DNA of 64,000 bases. Source: Doris montereyensis (lineage: Eukaryota > Mollusca > Gastropoda > Nudibranchia > Dorididae). A program made the translations under genes and the position numbers. The stretch is from NCBI GenBank assembly GCA_037039925.1, contig JAXRKP010001042.1:40001-104000 (forward strand). The letters are read 5' to 3'. The notes below the pieces were generated by a model. That model had not been told where the DNA came from. It saw only the letters and a list, made by a program, of their open reading frames with translations, and did not search any database. Below are positions 1-12,589 of this stretch, piece by piece. Each line of letters opens with the position of its first letter. The stretch's first letter is position 1.

Positions 1-690
1 TTCTCTGTCATTGACACAATATCCATTTCGATGAGAATAGGGAAGTGTATATATACACGTACACATTTGTAACTGAAGATAATAATACTATGTGTTGGTT
101 TATTTGAATTTCTGTTTATGTTTTGTTTTGGTTTTTTTGTCGAGGTTTTGTTGTTGGTTTGTTGGGGGAGGGGGAGGGGGGTGGATGGATTCCGTTTTGT
201 TTTGTTTTTTTGTTTTTTGTTGGGTTTTTTCTCCCTTTTTTGTCTTTTTCCTTTTCTTTTTTTTTATTGTGTGAGGAGGGAAGGTTGGTTTTGGGTGTGA
301 ACAATCTCTTTCTAGTAGACAGGCGACGTTGCATTAATGTTTTCGTTGCTTGTTGCTATAGGAGTCAGGTTGTGTTGTGTTTCATTCTGGAATTTCGCTT
401 TGTTTTGTTCCGTGTTCTTTCGATTAGTATTCTCATTGTATGAGCTTGTGTTCATTGGAACGCAACAACATGGACCGAAAATAACCGCAGAAATTATGTA
501 GGTAAAAGAATGCTAAGAAATGCGTGGTAGTATGCTGCATATGCGATGTGCTATGAGAGAATGACTAGGCTTGGCACCTCTTATCAAGGACGCGTGATGT
601 CATTTGATAGTATTTATATTACTTATAATATACAAGCATACCCGTAAATAGCGTTAGAATGTGATTCCTCTCTATTACAAAGCTAGGTCT
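1..690. other. Non-coding; T/G-rich tract with a strong G-quadruplex motif
   Basis: Bases 110-260 are built of TTTTG and GTTTT words with a run GGGGGAGGGGGAGGGGGG near 164-181. This has at least three long G tracts one base apart and fits a G-quadruplex motif. The rest of the stretch shows nothing recognisable. The small open frames here come from base composition. Confidence 0.6.
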
Positions 691-965
691 CTTGAACTTT
701 GACTGTGGTTAACTCAAAAACCACTGTATCGATTACGGGTGATATCAAGTACGATTATTGCGCAGCAGCATTTTTTATTGTATTGCAATAACCGGAAATC
801 GAAAAATTAGACCTAGTAACAGTTTTTAACAAGTTTTGTTGATTGCATTTTTTTTTCAAATAAATTAAAATACTGATTTGATCCAAGAGTTTATTCGTTA
901 AGAACTTAATCTACATGCCAAAACTGGAGGTTTTGGGCAGTGATTCCTGAGTTATAAGGGTCAAA
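690..965 (+). repeat. Dispersed repeat, copy 1 of an inverted pair
   Basis: The reverse complement of this stretch matches 8,040-8,405 over its whole length with moderate divergence. Shared words include TGAACTTTG, GTATCGATTACGGGTGATA versus GTATCGGTTACGAGTGATA, CCAAGAGTTTATTCG and TTTTGGGCAGTG. No coding capacity or terminal motif was recognised, and the family is unknown to me. Confidence 0.75.
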
Positions 966-1254
966 GCTAGAGATGTTTAATTTATATATAGGTACTATGG
1001 AATGCTTTATCGCGAAACTGTTGTGTTGTGAGTTTGGTTCCGATGGTTTGATTGTTCAAAAATTTATTTACATCCCCTTAGGTAGCGCCCCTAGCTTAAG
1101 ATCTGATTCCCCCCCCCCCCACCCTAAAAACTGGTTTCTATGTAATTAGGACAATACCTTAATTTTGAGCCGACAAAGTGCAGAACGGACTGGTTCAACG
1201 TTTGAGTTTAATTTATTTACAACCCTTTGAACGGAGTCTCATGGCTTACGGTCT

Positions 1255-2655
1255 CAGTTGGCTCTGGCCAGTTGTAGGTTCCTGAATGTGCTTCCACTTC
1301 CGTCTGTTTTGTGCAATGTGGCTTCCTGGATGTGCTTCCACTTACGTCTGTTTTGTGCAATGTGGGTTCCTGAATGTGCTTCCACTTCCGTCTGTTTTGT
1401 GCAATGTGGGTTCCTGAATGTGCTTCCACTTCCTCTGTTTTGTGCAATGTGGGCTCCTGAATATGCTTCCACTTCCGTTTGTTTTGTGCAATGAGGGTTC
1501 CTGAATGTGCTTCCACTTCCGTCTGTTTTGTGCAATGTGGGTTCCTGAATGTGCTTCCACTTCCGTCTGTGTTATGCAATGTGGGTTCCTGAATGTGCTT
1601 CCGCTTCCGTCTGTTTTGTGCAATGTGGCTTCCTGAATGTGCTTCCACTTCCGTCTGTTTTGTGCAATGTGGGTTCCTGAATGTGCTTCCACTTCCGTCT
1701 GTTTTGTGCAATGTGGGTTGCTGAATGTGCTTCCACTTCCGTCTGTTTTGTGCAATGTGGGTTCCTGAATGTGCTTCCACTTCCGTCTGTTTTGTGCAAT
1801 GTGGGTTCCTGAATGTGCTTCCACTTCCTCTGTTTTGTGCAATGTGGGCTCCTGAATATGCTCCCACTTCCGTTTGTTTTATGCAATGAGGGTTCCTGAA
1901 TGTGCTTCCACCTCCGTCTGTTTTGTGCAATGTGGGTTCCTGAATGTGCTTCCACTTCCGTCTGTGTTATGCAATGTGGGTTCTGAATGTGCTTCCACTT
2001 CCGTCTGTGTTATGCAATGTGGGTTCCTGAATGTGCTTCCACTTCCGTCTGTTTTGTGCAATGTGGGTTCCTGAATGTGCTTCCACTTCCGTCTGTTTTG
2101 TATAATGTGGGTTCCTGAATGTGCTTCCACTTCCGTCTGTTTTGTGCAATGTGGCTTCCTGAATGTGCTTCCACTTCCGTCTGTTTTTGTGCAATGTGGG
2201 TTTCTGAATGTGCTTCCACTTCCGTCTGTTTTGTGCAATGTGGGTTTCTGAATGTGCTTCCACTTCCGTCTGTTTTGTGCAATGTGGGTTCCTGAATGTG
2301 CTTCCACTTCCGTCTGTTTTGTGCAATGTGGGTTCTTGAATGTACTTCCGCTTCCGTCTGTTTTGTGCAATGTGGGTTCTTGAATGTGCTTCCACTTCCG
2401 TCTGTTTTGTGCAATGTGGGTTCTTGAATGTGCTTCCACAGCCGTCTGTTTTGTGCAATGAGGGTTCCTGAATGTGCTTCCACTTCCGTCTGTTTTGTGC
2501 AATGAGGGTTCCTGAATGTGCTTCCACTTCCGTCTGTTTTGTATAATGTGGTTCCTGAATGTGCTTCCACTTCGTCTGTTTTGTATAACTTCCTGTCTGT
2601 TTTGTGAATGTGGGTTCCTGAATGTGCTTCCACTCCCGTCTGTTTTGTGCAATGT
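1255..2655. repeat. 44-bp minisatellite, about 31 copies
   Basis: The unit is marked by TTCCTGAATGTGCTTCCACT and CCGTCTGTTTTGTGCAATG. The period is 44 bp, with occasional 42-43-bp copies. The minus strand of the unit has no stop codon. Because 44 is not a multiple of 3, all three minus frames stay open for hundreds of bases, giving repeats such as HKTDGSGSTFRNPHC. I read this as non-coding. Confidence 0.97.
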
Positions 2656-2865
2656 TGCCTACATCTTCGATGTATTCAAGTATTAATTTGTATTTCACCT
2701 TTGTCTGAGTTGTTTTTGGTTTACCTTGTCTCTTTGTATTTTTCTCTTTGAAGTAGATAATCATAGATTCGATACGTGGCGTTTCTTTATCATGCCCGAG
2801 GATGTGTCAGAATAATCGGACATGTGTAGTAAAATAGTATAGTCAGAACAATTAAATCTATTTTT

Positions 2866-3340
2866 AGTTGACCATTTGTGTGTCCATATAAATTGACCAT
2901 TTGTGTGTCCATATACATTGACCATTTGTGTGTCCATATACATTGACCATTTGTGAGTCCATACACGTTGACCATTTGTGTGTCCATATAAATTGACCAT
3001 TTGTGTGTCCATAAACGTTGACCATTTGTGTTTCCATATAAATTGACCATTTGTGTGTCCATATACGTTGACCATTTGTGTGTCCATATAAATTGACCAT
3101 TTGTGTGTCCATATAAATGGACCATTTGTGTGTCCATATAAATTTACCATTTGTGTCCATATAAATTGACCATTTGTGTGTTCATATAAATTGACCATTT
3201 GTGTCCATATAAATTGACCATTTGTGTGTCCATATAAATTGACCATTTGTGTGTCCATATAAATTGACCATTTGTGTGTCCATATAAATTGACCATTTGT
3301 GTGTCCATGTACGTTGACCATTTGTGTGTCCATATTTGGA
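2866..3340. repeat. 25-bp minisatellite, about 19 copies
   Basis: The unit is marked by TTGACCATTTGTGTGTCC and ATATAAA. The period is 25 bp, with some 23-bp copies lacking one GT. It directly precedes the (GAA)n tract. All three minus-strand frames are open (for example GHTNGQFIWTHKWS), again a consequence of a stop-free unit whose length is not a multiple of three. Confidence 0.97.
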
Positions 3341-3390
3341 CGAAGAAGAAGAAGAAGAAGAAGAAGAAGAAGAAGAAGAAGAAGAAGAAG

Positions 3391-3421
<31 letters not shown>

Positions 3422-3501
3422 CCAATTTGAAGAAGAAGAAGAAGAAGAAGAAGAAGAAGAAGAAGAAGAAGAAGAAGAAGAAGAAGAAGAAGAAGAAGAA
3501 G

Positions 3502-3533
<32 letters not shown>

Positions 3534-3742
3534 GAAGAAGAAGGAGAAGAAGAAGGAGAAGAAGAAGGAGGAGGAGGAGGAGGGAGGAGGAGGAAGAAGA
3601 AGAAGAAGAAGAAGAAGAAGAAGAAGGAAGAAGAAGAAGAAGAAGAAGAAGAAGAAGAAGAAGAAGAAGAAGAAGAAGAAGAAGAAGAAGAAGAAGAAGA
3701 AGAAGAAGAAGAAGAAGAAGAAAAGAAGAAGAAGAAGAAGAA
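3341..3742. repeat. (GAA)n polypurine tract, about 400 bp
   Basis: Nearly pure AAG/GAA triplets broken by short variants: a TCCAATTTG insertion near 3420 and a GGA-rich block at 3540-3600. One strand is all purine throughout, a sequence type able to form intramolecular triplex DNA. The Glu and Lys open frames here are artefacts of the repeat. Confidence 0.97.
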
Positions 3743-4968
3743 ATCAAGACGTCATTTTCAAAGAAAAGCATATTTGGGTAGAAGAACTAGAAGAGACGCT
3801 TTTAAAAGCAATATTATGTGACGGACAGTCAAGGTTAGATAAAGCCAGAAATAAGGGGGAAAAATGTACATCTTGAGAGGCAGCGGGGTTAATAGAGTGA
3901 GTGAACGAATGCATAACTCAAGTCTTCCACATGCTCGGTGAAACGGTGAAAGGAACTAGGCTTTGGCTGACTATTTTTTAACAAGAAACATAAAGCAAAA
4001 CCATTACATTTCTTGATGATATAACCGAGAAACCAATGCATAGTCAAATCAACAGATCAACAAAAGGCCGAATCCGTAATACTGATCGATACCGTTTAAA
4101 TGAAACACGGTAAAACGCCTCGGTTAGATATCCTATTTGTGTATTGTGTATAAAACTAAAGAGAAAAGAGGATTTTACTACGGCCTCGTGGTATGAAATC
4201 AAAGACATCGCCATAGAAACTTTCAAAGCATGATTTTTCATATAGATTTTTTTTTGGGGGGGGGATGGGGGGTGGGGGGGTTATCTTCTTCTTTTTTCTT
4301 TTTTTTTTATTCTTTTTAATCAAGACAGCCCCACAAATAATTGAATTCACTTCAAAGCACACGCTGATTAGATAGGAGCGAGACACAACATTTTGCAGGT
4401 CATTTATCAACTCGACCCCAGTGAGCTACGAGCACGGGCGAATTTTTTTATTATTATTTATTGGATACCTGGCGCTATGAGATGTCTGTCCACTGTCTCA
4501 ATACATTGTACAAAGAGTGAGCGCAGACTGGACCCGGGCAATCACAGCCAGCTGGGTAATCGAGTTTTGGATCGTAACTCGGCTCAGATGATTCGATTAC
4601 TTGGAAGAGGGCGAAGAATAAATAAAATTATTAAGTAATGCAGCTAGAGGAGTTAATGTTTATTTATGTATGTGTGTGTGTAAGCTTTTGCATGTTAAGT
4701 TTGCTTGTTGAGATTTATGGTCTTGCGTGGAAGAGTAGAGCGGTTTGAGAGTTTGATATCTAATTTATTTTGTTTGTGAAAAAAAAACAACAATACATCG
4801 GTAGATAAAATGTATCGAGATGTACTTTACACCGGGTTGGGGGAGGGGTGGGGGTTGGAGGGGGGGTTGGTGTTGGATTGCTGCTGCTAAAATTCTTTGT
4901 TGTTTGTTTATTTGTTTGCTATTACTATCTTGTTGGTTTCTTTAAAAGGGGGAGGAGCGGTTCGTGAC
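3743..4968. other. Non-coding stretch with G-rich runs
   Basis: No gene recognised. Bases 4,254-4,281 and 4,838-4,871 carry dense runs of four to eight G with single-base spacers (G-quadruplex motifs on the plus strand). The rest is unremarkable single-copy sequence with short open frames. Confidence 0.5.
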
Positions 4969-4972
4969 GGAT

Positions 4973-5190
4973 TTATGTGTGTGTGTGTGTATATGTGTAT
5001 GTGTGTGTATGTGTGTGTGTGTGTGTATGTGTGTATGTGTATGTGTGTGAGTATGTGTCTATGTGTGTATGTATGTGTCTATGTATATGTGTGTATGTGT
5101 GTATGTGTGTGTATGTGTGTATGTATGTATGTGTGTGTGTATGTGTGTATGTGTCTGTGTGTATGTGTGTATGTGTGTAAAATGTATAAC
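4973..5190. repeat. (GTGTAT)/(GT)n microsatellite
   Basis: Imperfect alternating GT with periodic AT steps over about 215 bp. Confidence 0.95.
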
Positions 5191-5214
5191 TATTACATTG
5201 TGTGTACTAGTGTG

Positions 5215-5475
5215 TGTATGGTACTAGTAGTAGTAGTAGTGTGTGTATAGTAGTAGTGTAGTAGTGTGTAGTAGTGTGTATGTGTGTATGTGTGTAGTAG
5301 TGTGTATAGTGTGTGTAGTGGTGTGTACTGTGTAGTATGTGTAGTATGTAGTAGTAGTATGTGTGTAGTATGTGTGTATGTGTGTGTATGTGTGTGTATG
5401 TGTGTAGTAGTGTGTGTAGTAGTAGCGTCTTGTATGTGGGTCAGTAGTAGTAGTAGTAGTAGTAGTAGTGTGGTC
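5215..5475. repeat. Mixed (GTA)n and GTGT microsatellite
   Basis: GTA triplets interleaved with GTGTGTA words. It continues the previous array and grades into the purer AGT arrays downstream. Confidence 0.9.
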
Positions 5476-5573
5476 ATAGCTTCCAAATATCATGTAATTG
5501 ATAATCATAAAATGTAGTATAACTATTACAGTTAGTTTTCTTAGTAGCAGCAGCAACGGAAGCACTAAAGTAC

Positions 5574-5576
5574 TAC

Positions 5577-5647
<71 letters not shown>

Positions 5648-5648
5648 A

Positions 5649-5699
<51 letters not shown>

Positions 5700-5700
5700 C

Positions 5701-5764
<64 letters not shown>

Positions 5765-5825
5765 ATTAGTAGTAGCAGTAGTAGTAGTAGTAGCAGCAGA
5801 AGCACTAGTAGTAGTAGTCGTAGTC

Positions 5826-5868
<43 letters not shown>

Positions 5869-5872
5869 CAAC

Positions 5873-5917
<45 letters not shown>

Positions 5918-5935
5918 TGTTGTTGTTATTGTTGT
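5574..5935. repeat. (AGT)n microsatellite, about 360 bp
   Basis: Long AGT/GTA triplet array with rare interruptions (AGC, AAT, CGT), ending in a TGT run at 5915-5935. Confidence 0.97.
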
Positions 5936-6103
5936 AGCTCCACAACCATTCAGTTCCTAGATAGACTAGTGAATCGGCAATTCTTCTGCGCCTCTTGCAA
6001 TGTAATTTAGCAATCAGCAGCCTAGAATCTATATCGGAGAAACTGGTTTGCATCCCTCCAACACACATAAAGGACTAAAATTGACAGGTTCTTGTGGACA
6101 ATA

Positions 6104-6135
<32 letters not shown>

Positions 6136-6284
6136 ATGTGTCGAATAAAGATTTAAGGAAGAGGATAAAGTGAGGTTAGGCGTTGTAATGAAGATTAAAT
6201 GTAGATTAGTAGTTCGTGCTGTAGCGTAGTTCGTGTAGGTAGCATTTAGTTTCAATCGCTTGGAATATAGTAGCGATAGATATA
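5936..6284. other. Spacer between AGT arrays
   Basis: About 350 bp of unique-looking sequence, split by a short (AGT)11 run at 6104-6135. Nothing else recognised. Confidence 0.5.
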
Positions 6285-6990
<706 letters not shown>

Positions 6991-7249
6991 CTCACAAATA
7001 AACATGTCTTTCCCATTTTGTCTCAGTACAAAGAACTAAATTTAATCACCGTCTTTTCTGCACGATCAGCGCCCATTTTTCTCAGTTTGACTGCTGTGAA
7101 ATGCGAGAGACCGCTCTCGTCTTTTAATTTCCACATACACAAAAAAAAACGTTTTAAAAAATCGCTTTCCCTGCCCGTGCCCATTCCAGGCGAGTGTCAC
7201 GGAATTCTGTTCAAAACTAGAAGTGTGAGGATCACCTCATATGTTTCCC

Positions 7250-7896
7250 TTGTGACCCTTTTCTTCTCTTTCCTTTTTGGCAATCACTAAGTGATGATCA
7301 CTAAATATTTCTGCTCCTCTGTTTACTCTTGCATCAATGTACTGTAAGGGAGCTACTAACTAATATTGACTATCATTGAAATTTCACACCTGTCTTCATT
7401 TACTCTTGTATATCTGTGGATATCTTTATGAGGAAAAAAAGTGTTGGCTATTTTCATGTTATTCTTTAGGCAAAAATATGTTAGTCTCTCCATTTGGAAA
7501 AAGTTGTTGTCTCTCCTTCTTTACCTATTACTCCTGCTGCATGTTTCCATTGTTGCCTACTCTGGCGTTTAAATCTCCTAAAAGCATTAGTACCTGTTTG
7601 GGTTTAAGATTCTCTGCAGCTATTTGTAAATCGTTTTCGAAGATATTTTTCTTCTTTAGTTGCATCTTGTTTGTAGCTATTAATAATTTGATTTCTCTTC
7701 CTTTTGGTTTAATATTTACCTCTAATAGCCGTGGGTGTATACATTTCCAACTTTCTAGTAGTATTTCTTGCCTTTTATGCATTAGGAGGCCTATTCCTGC
7801 TCTAGCTCTGTCTTTGACATCTACTCCTGAAGATCAAAATATTATTTGGTCCTACATTTTCTATTCCCTTGTCCTATTTTCTTTGTTTTCTGTAAA
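7250..7896 (-). pseudogene. LINE endonuclease domain remnant (APE type)
   Basis: On the minus strand, from about 7896 downwards, broken frames give TENKENRTRE, GPNNILIF, GLLMHKRQEILLESWKC, NIKPKGREIKLLIA, then LMLLGDLNARVGNNGN. Next come FCLKNNMKIANTFF-like and TRVNEDR, and finally SDHHLVIAK near 7280-7300. GDLNARVG and SDHH are standard motifs of the endonuclease of non-LTR retrotransposons. The block matches the element at 52.7 kb (PKHILIFSG, GLLLHKRHEKLLE). Several stops and shifts are present, so it is dead. Confidence 0.85.
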
Positions 7897-8008
7897 TGAA
7901 GACAGATGTGAAAAGTCAATCATAGACTACATAATAGTTAGCAGTTCTATATTTTACGGTACAATGGATGCTAGAGTAAACAGAGGACAGACATATTAGT
8001 GATCATCA
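7888..8008 (+). pseudogene. LINE endonuclease C-terminal piece, opposite orientation
   Basis: On the plus strand SVNEDRCEKSIIDYIIVSSS is followed by TMDARVNRGQTY and SDHHQ. This is the same C-terminal endonuclease segment that the neighbouring minus-strand remnant carries at its far end. The two therefore form an inverted arrangement meeting near 7,890-7,896. Confidence 0.75.
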
Positions 8009-8037
8009 CCAGGTTTGTTTTGAGTTTTAATTGGAAT

Positions 8038-8406
8038 AGTACTGTTCACGCCTACCTGCTATTGCTCTAATCTCAGGAACCACTGCCCAAAACTTTCATA
8101 CGCATGTAGATTTCAAATAGCCTGCTTTAGGTTCTTGGCGAATAAACTCTTGGGTCAAATCAGTTAGGTTTTACTTGATTGAAAAATATGTTTTGCCCTG
8201 AAACCTTTTATTGTTACTAGATCTAGATCTAGAAACTTTTTATTGTTGATCTAGATCTAGATCTAATTTCTCGATTTTCGGGTCATTAGAATGAAGAGCC
8301 GCATAACTTCCGTATCAGTACTAATTTGATACAATATTCGTACTTGGTATCACTCGTAACCGATACAGTAGTTGCTGAGTTAGCCGCAGCCAAAGTTCAA
8401 AAGACA
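8038..8406 (-). repeat. Dispersed repeat, copy 2 of an inverted pair
   Basis: Minus-oriented relative of 690-965. It is longer because of an insertion of AGATCTAGATCTAG words around 8,217-8,262. The pair are about 7 kb apart in opposite orientation. It lies directly beside the LINE remnant. Confidence 0.75.
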
Positions 8407-8795
8407 GTTTTATGATGAAGAGAAACAATAATCCAACATTATTTACAGGCATGCTGGTAGATCTATATATTTTTTTATTTTTTATTTTTTATTTCAAGAT
8501 TTTTAGTGTTCCAATTAAAAGAGTAATAATAATTGGGTTTGTTTGCAATCTTTTTAATCAAGGTTCTCTTTATTTATTTCTTCTTCTTTTCTTTATTTTT
8601 TAATCTGTTTCCTTTGCTCTGTTTTGTTACCACTACTGCGGGAATGCGATAGTTGGGTTGGTGAGAGGAGAGGGGGAGAAGGGGAAAGGTCGAAAAGGGA
8701 AGGACGTATAGTTTTTTCTTCTTGTTGCATTTTTTTTAAATTTGTTTATTGTTGTTGTTGGGGGGGTTCTTTTGTGTGTGTGGGGAGGGCGAAGA
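8407..8795. other. AT-rich spacer, nothing recognised
   Basis: T-rich at 8,460-8,600, then G-rich at 8,650-8,790. No gene or repeat family seen. Confidence 0.5.
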
Positions 8796-8799
8796 AAAG

Positions 8800-8940
8800 A
8801 GACAGTGAGACAGACAGACAGAGAGAAAAAGAGAGAGAGAGAGGGGGGAGAGAGAGACAGACACACAGAGACAGACAGATACAGACAGACAGAGACACAG
8901 AGAGAGAGACAGACAGACAGATAGAGACAAACAGATAGAG
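8800..8940. repeat. (GACA)n/(GA)n microsatellite
   Basis: Mixed GACA and GA units. The same two motifs recur together at 16.0, 23.5-24.1 and 47.7-47.95 kb. Confidence 0.95.
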
Positions 8941-9056
8941 GCCCCATTTATCATTCACGGAGGCCCCATTCACCATTCATGAAGGCCCCATTCTTCATTT
9001 ATGGAGGCTCCATTCTTCATACATGGAGGCCCCATTCAACACTCATAGAGACCCCA
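8936..9056. repeat. 22-bp minisatellite, 5-6 copies
   Basis: Copies marked by GAGGCCCCATTC and TTCAT, period about 22 bp, degenerate at the 3' end. Confidence 0.85.
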
Positions 9057-9065
9057 GAGCAAACA

Positions 9066-9155
9066 GCCATCATGGCGCAGTGGTTTAGGCGATAGAATTG
9101 GAAGAAATGGAATACAGTTGTGCAGTTAACCTGGATTCGAATTCCAGAAGGAGTT
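9066..9155 (+). mobile_element. tRNA-like SINE head
   Basis: ATGGCGCAGTGGTTTAGGCG followed about 50 bp later by CTGGATTCGAATTCCAG. These match RNA polymerase III A and B boxes, with the spacing of a tRNA-derived head. There is no recognisable body after it; T/G-rich sequence follows. Confidence 0.5.
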
Positions 9156-9425
9156 GTTGTTGGGGGTGTTATTTTATTTTTTCTTAGGGGGAGGGGGTGG
9201 GGGGTTGTTGTTTTGTTTTGTTTTTTGTTTGTCTTTTGTTTTTTTTGGGTTTGTTTTGTTTTGTTTTTTGTTGTTTTTGTTTTTTTTTTTGTGTGTTTTT
9301 TGGGGGGGAGTTTGGGGGGAGGAGTTTGGGGGGGGGGAGGGTGTTCAGTGGAGTTGGGGTATTTTTGGAGGTTTGGGTTGTTGGGGGAGTGGGGTTTTGG
9401 TTGGGGGGTGGGGGAGGGGGTTACC
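9156..9425. repeat. T/G-rich tract with many G runs
   Basis: TTTTG and GTTTT words, then dense G runs, very like 110-260 in texture. Many runs of four or more G make G-quadruplex formation plausible. The open frames are compositional. Confidence 0.8.
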
Positions 9426-9706
9426 AGTATCCAGTCAGGCCAAATTTCCACTTTTTCTACAAACACTACAGTTCGAATGCCCGTAATGAGAAAGATCCAG
9501 GGACATAATCCATGTAAATATAAAGACCATAAAATAAAACATCAGTTGTTTCCCTCCTTTACTCCTTTCAGTGTTGAAAACGCAAGAACATACATGACGA
9601 CTCAATTTGAGGGTGGGAGAGGGGTGGGTATTAGTTTTGTTTAAGGATAGTTGGGGTTGGGGTTGGGAGGTGGAAACCATACAAAATATGCATGTAGGCA
9701 ATGAAT
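9426..9706. other. Short unique stretch, nothing recognised
   Basis: Spacer between the G-rich tract and the TAA array. No gene or repeat seen. Confidence 0.5.
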
Positions 9707-10030
<324 letters not shown>

Positions 10031-10610
10031 TTTAAAAAATATGCTAGGTAATATTAGTTACAGTTTTAAAAACAATAAAAGTTTAATAAAAACAGGTTTT
10101 AAACTAAGAGGAACAAAAAGCTAATAAAAGAATAATCGAAACATAAACTACGTGAATAAAAATCATTATAGAAGCAATCGGAAATAAAATACGTGACGAA
10201 ATATCATTACGGAATTGGAATCATTGATCATTCACTTCACTTCATTTATTATAATAAAAATGCTTAAATAAGGCCGACACAGTGGATCGCCAGTTGTACA
10301 TGATCAGTTACATTTTGTCAAAAACACGTCCATCCCTGGATCTTCATCTCTTGTTTGGATGCTTCTCCTCCGGGCTTCTAACGGGCGACCTCCATTCCTT
10401 GTTCCTTGATCTATCTGAGGGCAATTTTAGGGATGGCCTCAAAATTCATTATAGAAACTTCCTAAACAGATGAGCCTTTAAACATTGTCTGTTTGGGTTT
10501 TTACTGTAATAACATCCTATTTTGGAATTGGAATCACTGATGATGGAAGTTTGTTCCAGACAGAGCAGCCAATCTTCAAAAAGCACATCTAAAGATGGGT
10601 GCCTTAGAGC
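10031..10610. other. AT-rich spacer, nothing recognised
   Basis: No gene seen. A segment AGGCCGACACAG occurs here (10,270) and again at 10,619, so the flank of the next array may itself be duplicated. Confidence 0.4.
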
Positions 10611-10614
10611 CTTT

Positions 10615-12580
10615 TATAAGGCCGACACAGCTGATATTGCTTGTGAAGAGCGAGGCCAAAACACACCTGACATTCTTGCGAAGAACGAGGGGCTTCTAGA
10701 CACAAGCTGATATTCCTTGTGAAGAGTAAAGACAAGACAATTTGGGGATGGCCTCTGACATTGCTTGTGGAGAGCGAAGACAAGACACACGCTGACATTG
10801 CTTGTGAAAGAGCGAGGCCAATAACACGCTGACCAATGCTGATGATGGAAGACAAGACAGAGCGGCTGAATCTTTCAAAAAGACACATCTAAAGATGGAA
10901 AGCGCTGCCACTGACATTGCTTGTGTGAAGAGCGAGGCTAAGACACACGCTGACATTGCTTGTGAAGAGCCAGACCAAGAAGAGCGAAAGACAAGACACA
11001 CGCTGACATTGCTTGTGAAGAGCGCCAAGACAACGCTGACACACGCCAAGACACACTCTGACATTGCTTGTGAAGAGCGAGGCCAAGACACAGCTGACAT
11101 TGCTTGTGAAAGAGAGAGGCTAAGACAACGCTGATTGCTTGTGAAGAGCCAGGCAAGACACACGCTGACATTGCTTGAAGAGACAGGCCAAGACACACTC
11201 TGACATTGCTTGTGAAGAGACAAGACACACGCTGACATTGCTTGTGAAGAGCAAGCCAAGACACACGCTGACATTGCTTGTGAAGAGCCAGGCCAAGACA
11301 CACGCTGACATTGCTGAAGAGCAGGCCAAGACACACGCTGACATTGCTTGTGAAAGCGAGCAAGACACACTCTGACATTGCTTGTGAAGAGCGAAGACAA
11401 GACATACACTGACATTGCTTGTGAAGAGCGAGGCTAAGACACACGCTGACATTGCTGAAGACCAGGCTAAGACACACGCTGACATTGCTTGTGAAGAGCG
11501 AGGCTAAGACACACGCTGACATTGCTTGTGAAGAGCGAAGACAAGACACACGCTGACATTGCTTGTGTGAAGACATTGCTTGTGAAGAGACAAGACACAC
11601 GCTGAAGAGCGCGAGGCCAAGACACATTGATATTGCTTTGCAGCATTGCTTGTGAAGGAGGACAAGACACACGCTGACATTGCTTGTGAAGAGCGAAGAC
11701 AGGACACACGGTGACATTGCTTGTGCAAAAGACAAGACACACGCTGACATTGCTTGTGAAGAGCGAAGACAAGACACACGCTGACATTGCTTGTGAAGAG
11801 CGAAGACAAGACACACGCTGACATTGCTTGTGAAGACAAGACACACGCTGACATTGCTTGTGAAGTGAAGACAAGACACACGTTGACATTGCTTGTGAAG
11901 AGCGAAGACAAGACACACGCTGACATTGCTTGTGAAGAGCGAAGACAAGACACACGCTGACATTGCTTGTGAAGAGCGAGAGGCCAAGACACACGCTGAC
12001 ATTGCTTGTGAAGAGCGACTAAGACACACGCTGACATTGCTTGTGAAGAGCGAGGCTAAGACACACGCTGACATTGCTTGTGAAGAGCGAGGCCTAAGAC
12101 ACACGCTGACATTGCTTGTGAAGAGCGAGCCTAAGACACACGCTGGATATTGCTTGTGAAGAGCGAGCCAAGACACACGCTGATATTCCTTGTGAACGCT
12201 GACATTGCTTGTGAAGAGCGAGACAAGACACACGCCGACATTGCTTGTGAAGAGCGAAGACAAGACACACGCTGACATTGCTGAAGAGCGAGGCTAAGAT
12301 ATTCATTGCTTTGTGACACATAGTGAGCCTAAGACACACGCTGACATGAAGAGCGAGGCTAAGACACATGACATTCCTTGTGCTGATAGTGAGCCTAAGA
12401 CACACGCTGATATTCCTAAGACACACGCTGACATTGCTTGTGAATAGTGAGGCCAAGACACACGCTGATATTCCTTGTGAATAGTGAGGCCAAGACACAC
12501 GCTGACATTGCTTGTGAAGAGCGAAGACAAGACACACGCTGACATTGCTTGTGAAGAGCGAAGACAAGACACACCATGGG
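10615..12580. repeat. 37-bp minisatellite, about 50 degenerate copies
   Basis: The unit is marked by GAAGAGCGAAGACAAGACAC and GCTGACATTGCTTGT. The period is 37 bp but copies of 25-45 bp are common. Variants alternate between GAAGACAAG, GAGGCTAAG and GAGGCCAAG. The minus strand of the unit is stop-free, so all three minus frames stay open; the longest is 446 codons (words such as KQCQRVSCLRSSQAMSACVL). Judged non-coding. Confidence 0.95.
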
Positions 12581-12589
12581 TGCTGATTG

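Noticed and set aside
1255..2655. CRISPR-like array
   Set aside because: The whole 44-bp unit is repeated with no unique spacers, and the context is eukaryotic.
2761..3771. 336-codon open frame with poly-Leu and HTNGQFIWTHKWS repeats
   Set aside because: It is a read-through of the (GAA)n tract and the 25-bp array. No start context or domain was recognised.
9066..9155. A functional tRNA gene
   Set aside because: A and B boxes are present, but no cloverleaf with a paired acceptor stem could be drawn. It fits a SINE head better.
8624..9644. Overlapping G/F/W-rich frames
   Set aside because: Products of GACA repeats and the T/G-rich tract.
10938..12278. 446-codon open frame on the minus strand
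   Set aside because: It lies wholly inside the 37-bp minisatellite, and the other two frames are equally open. Cys/Ser/Val-rich words repeat with the DNA unit.
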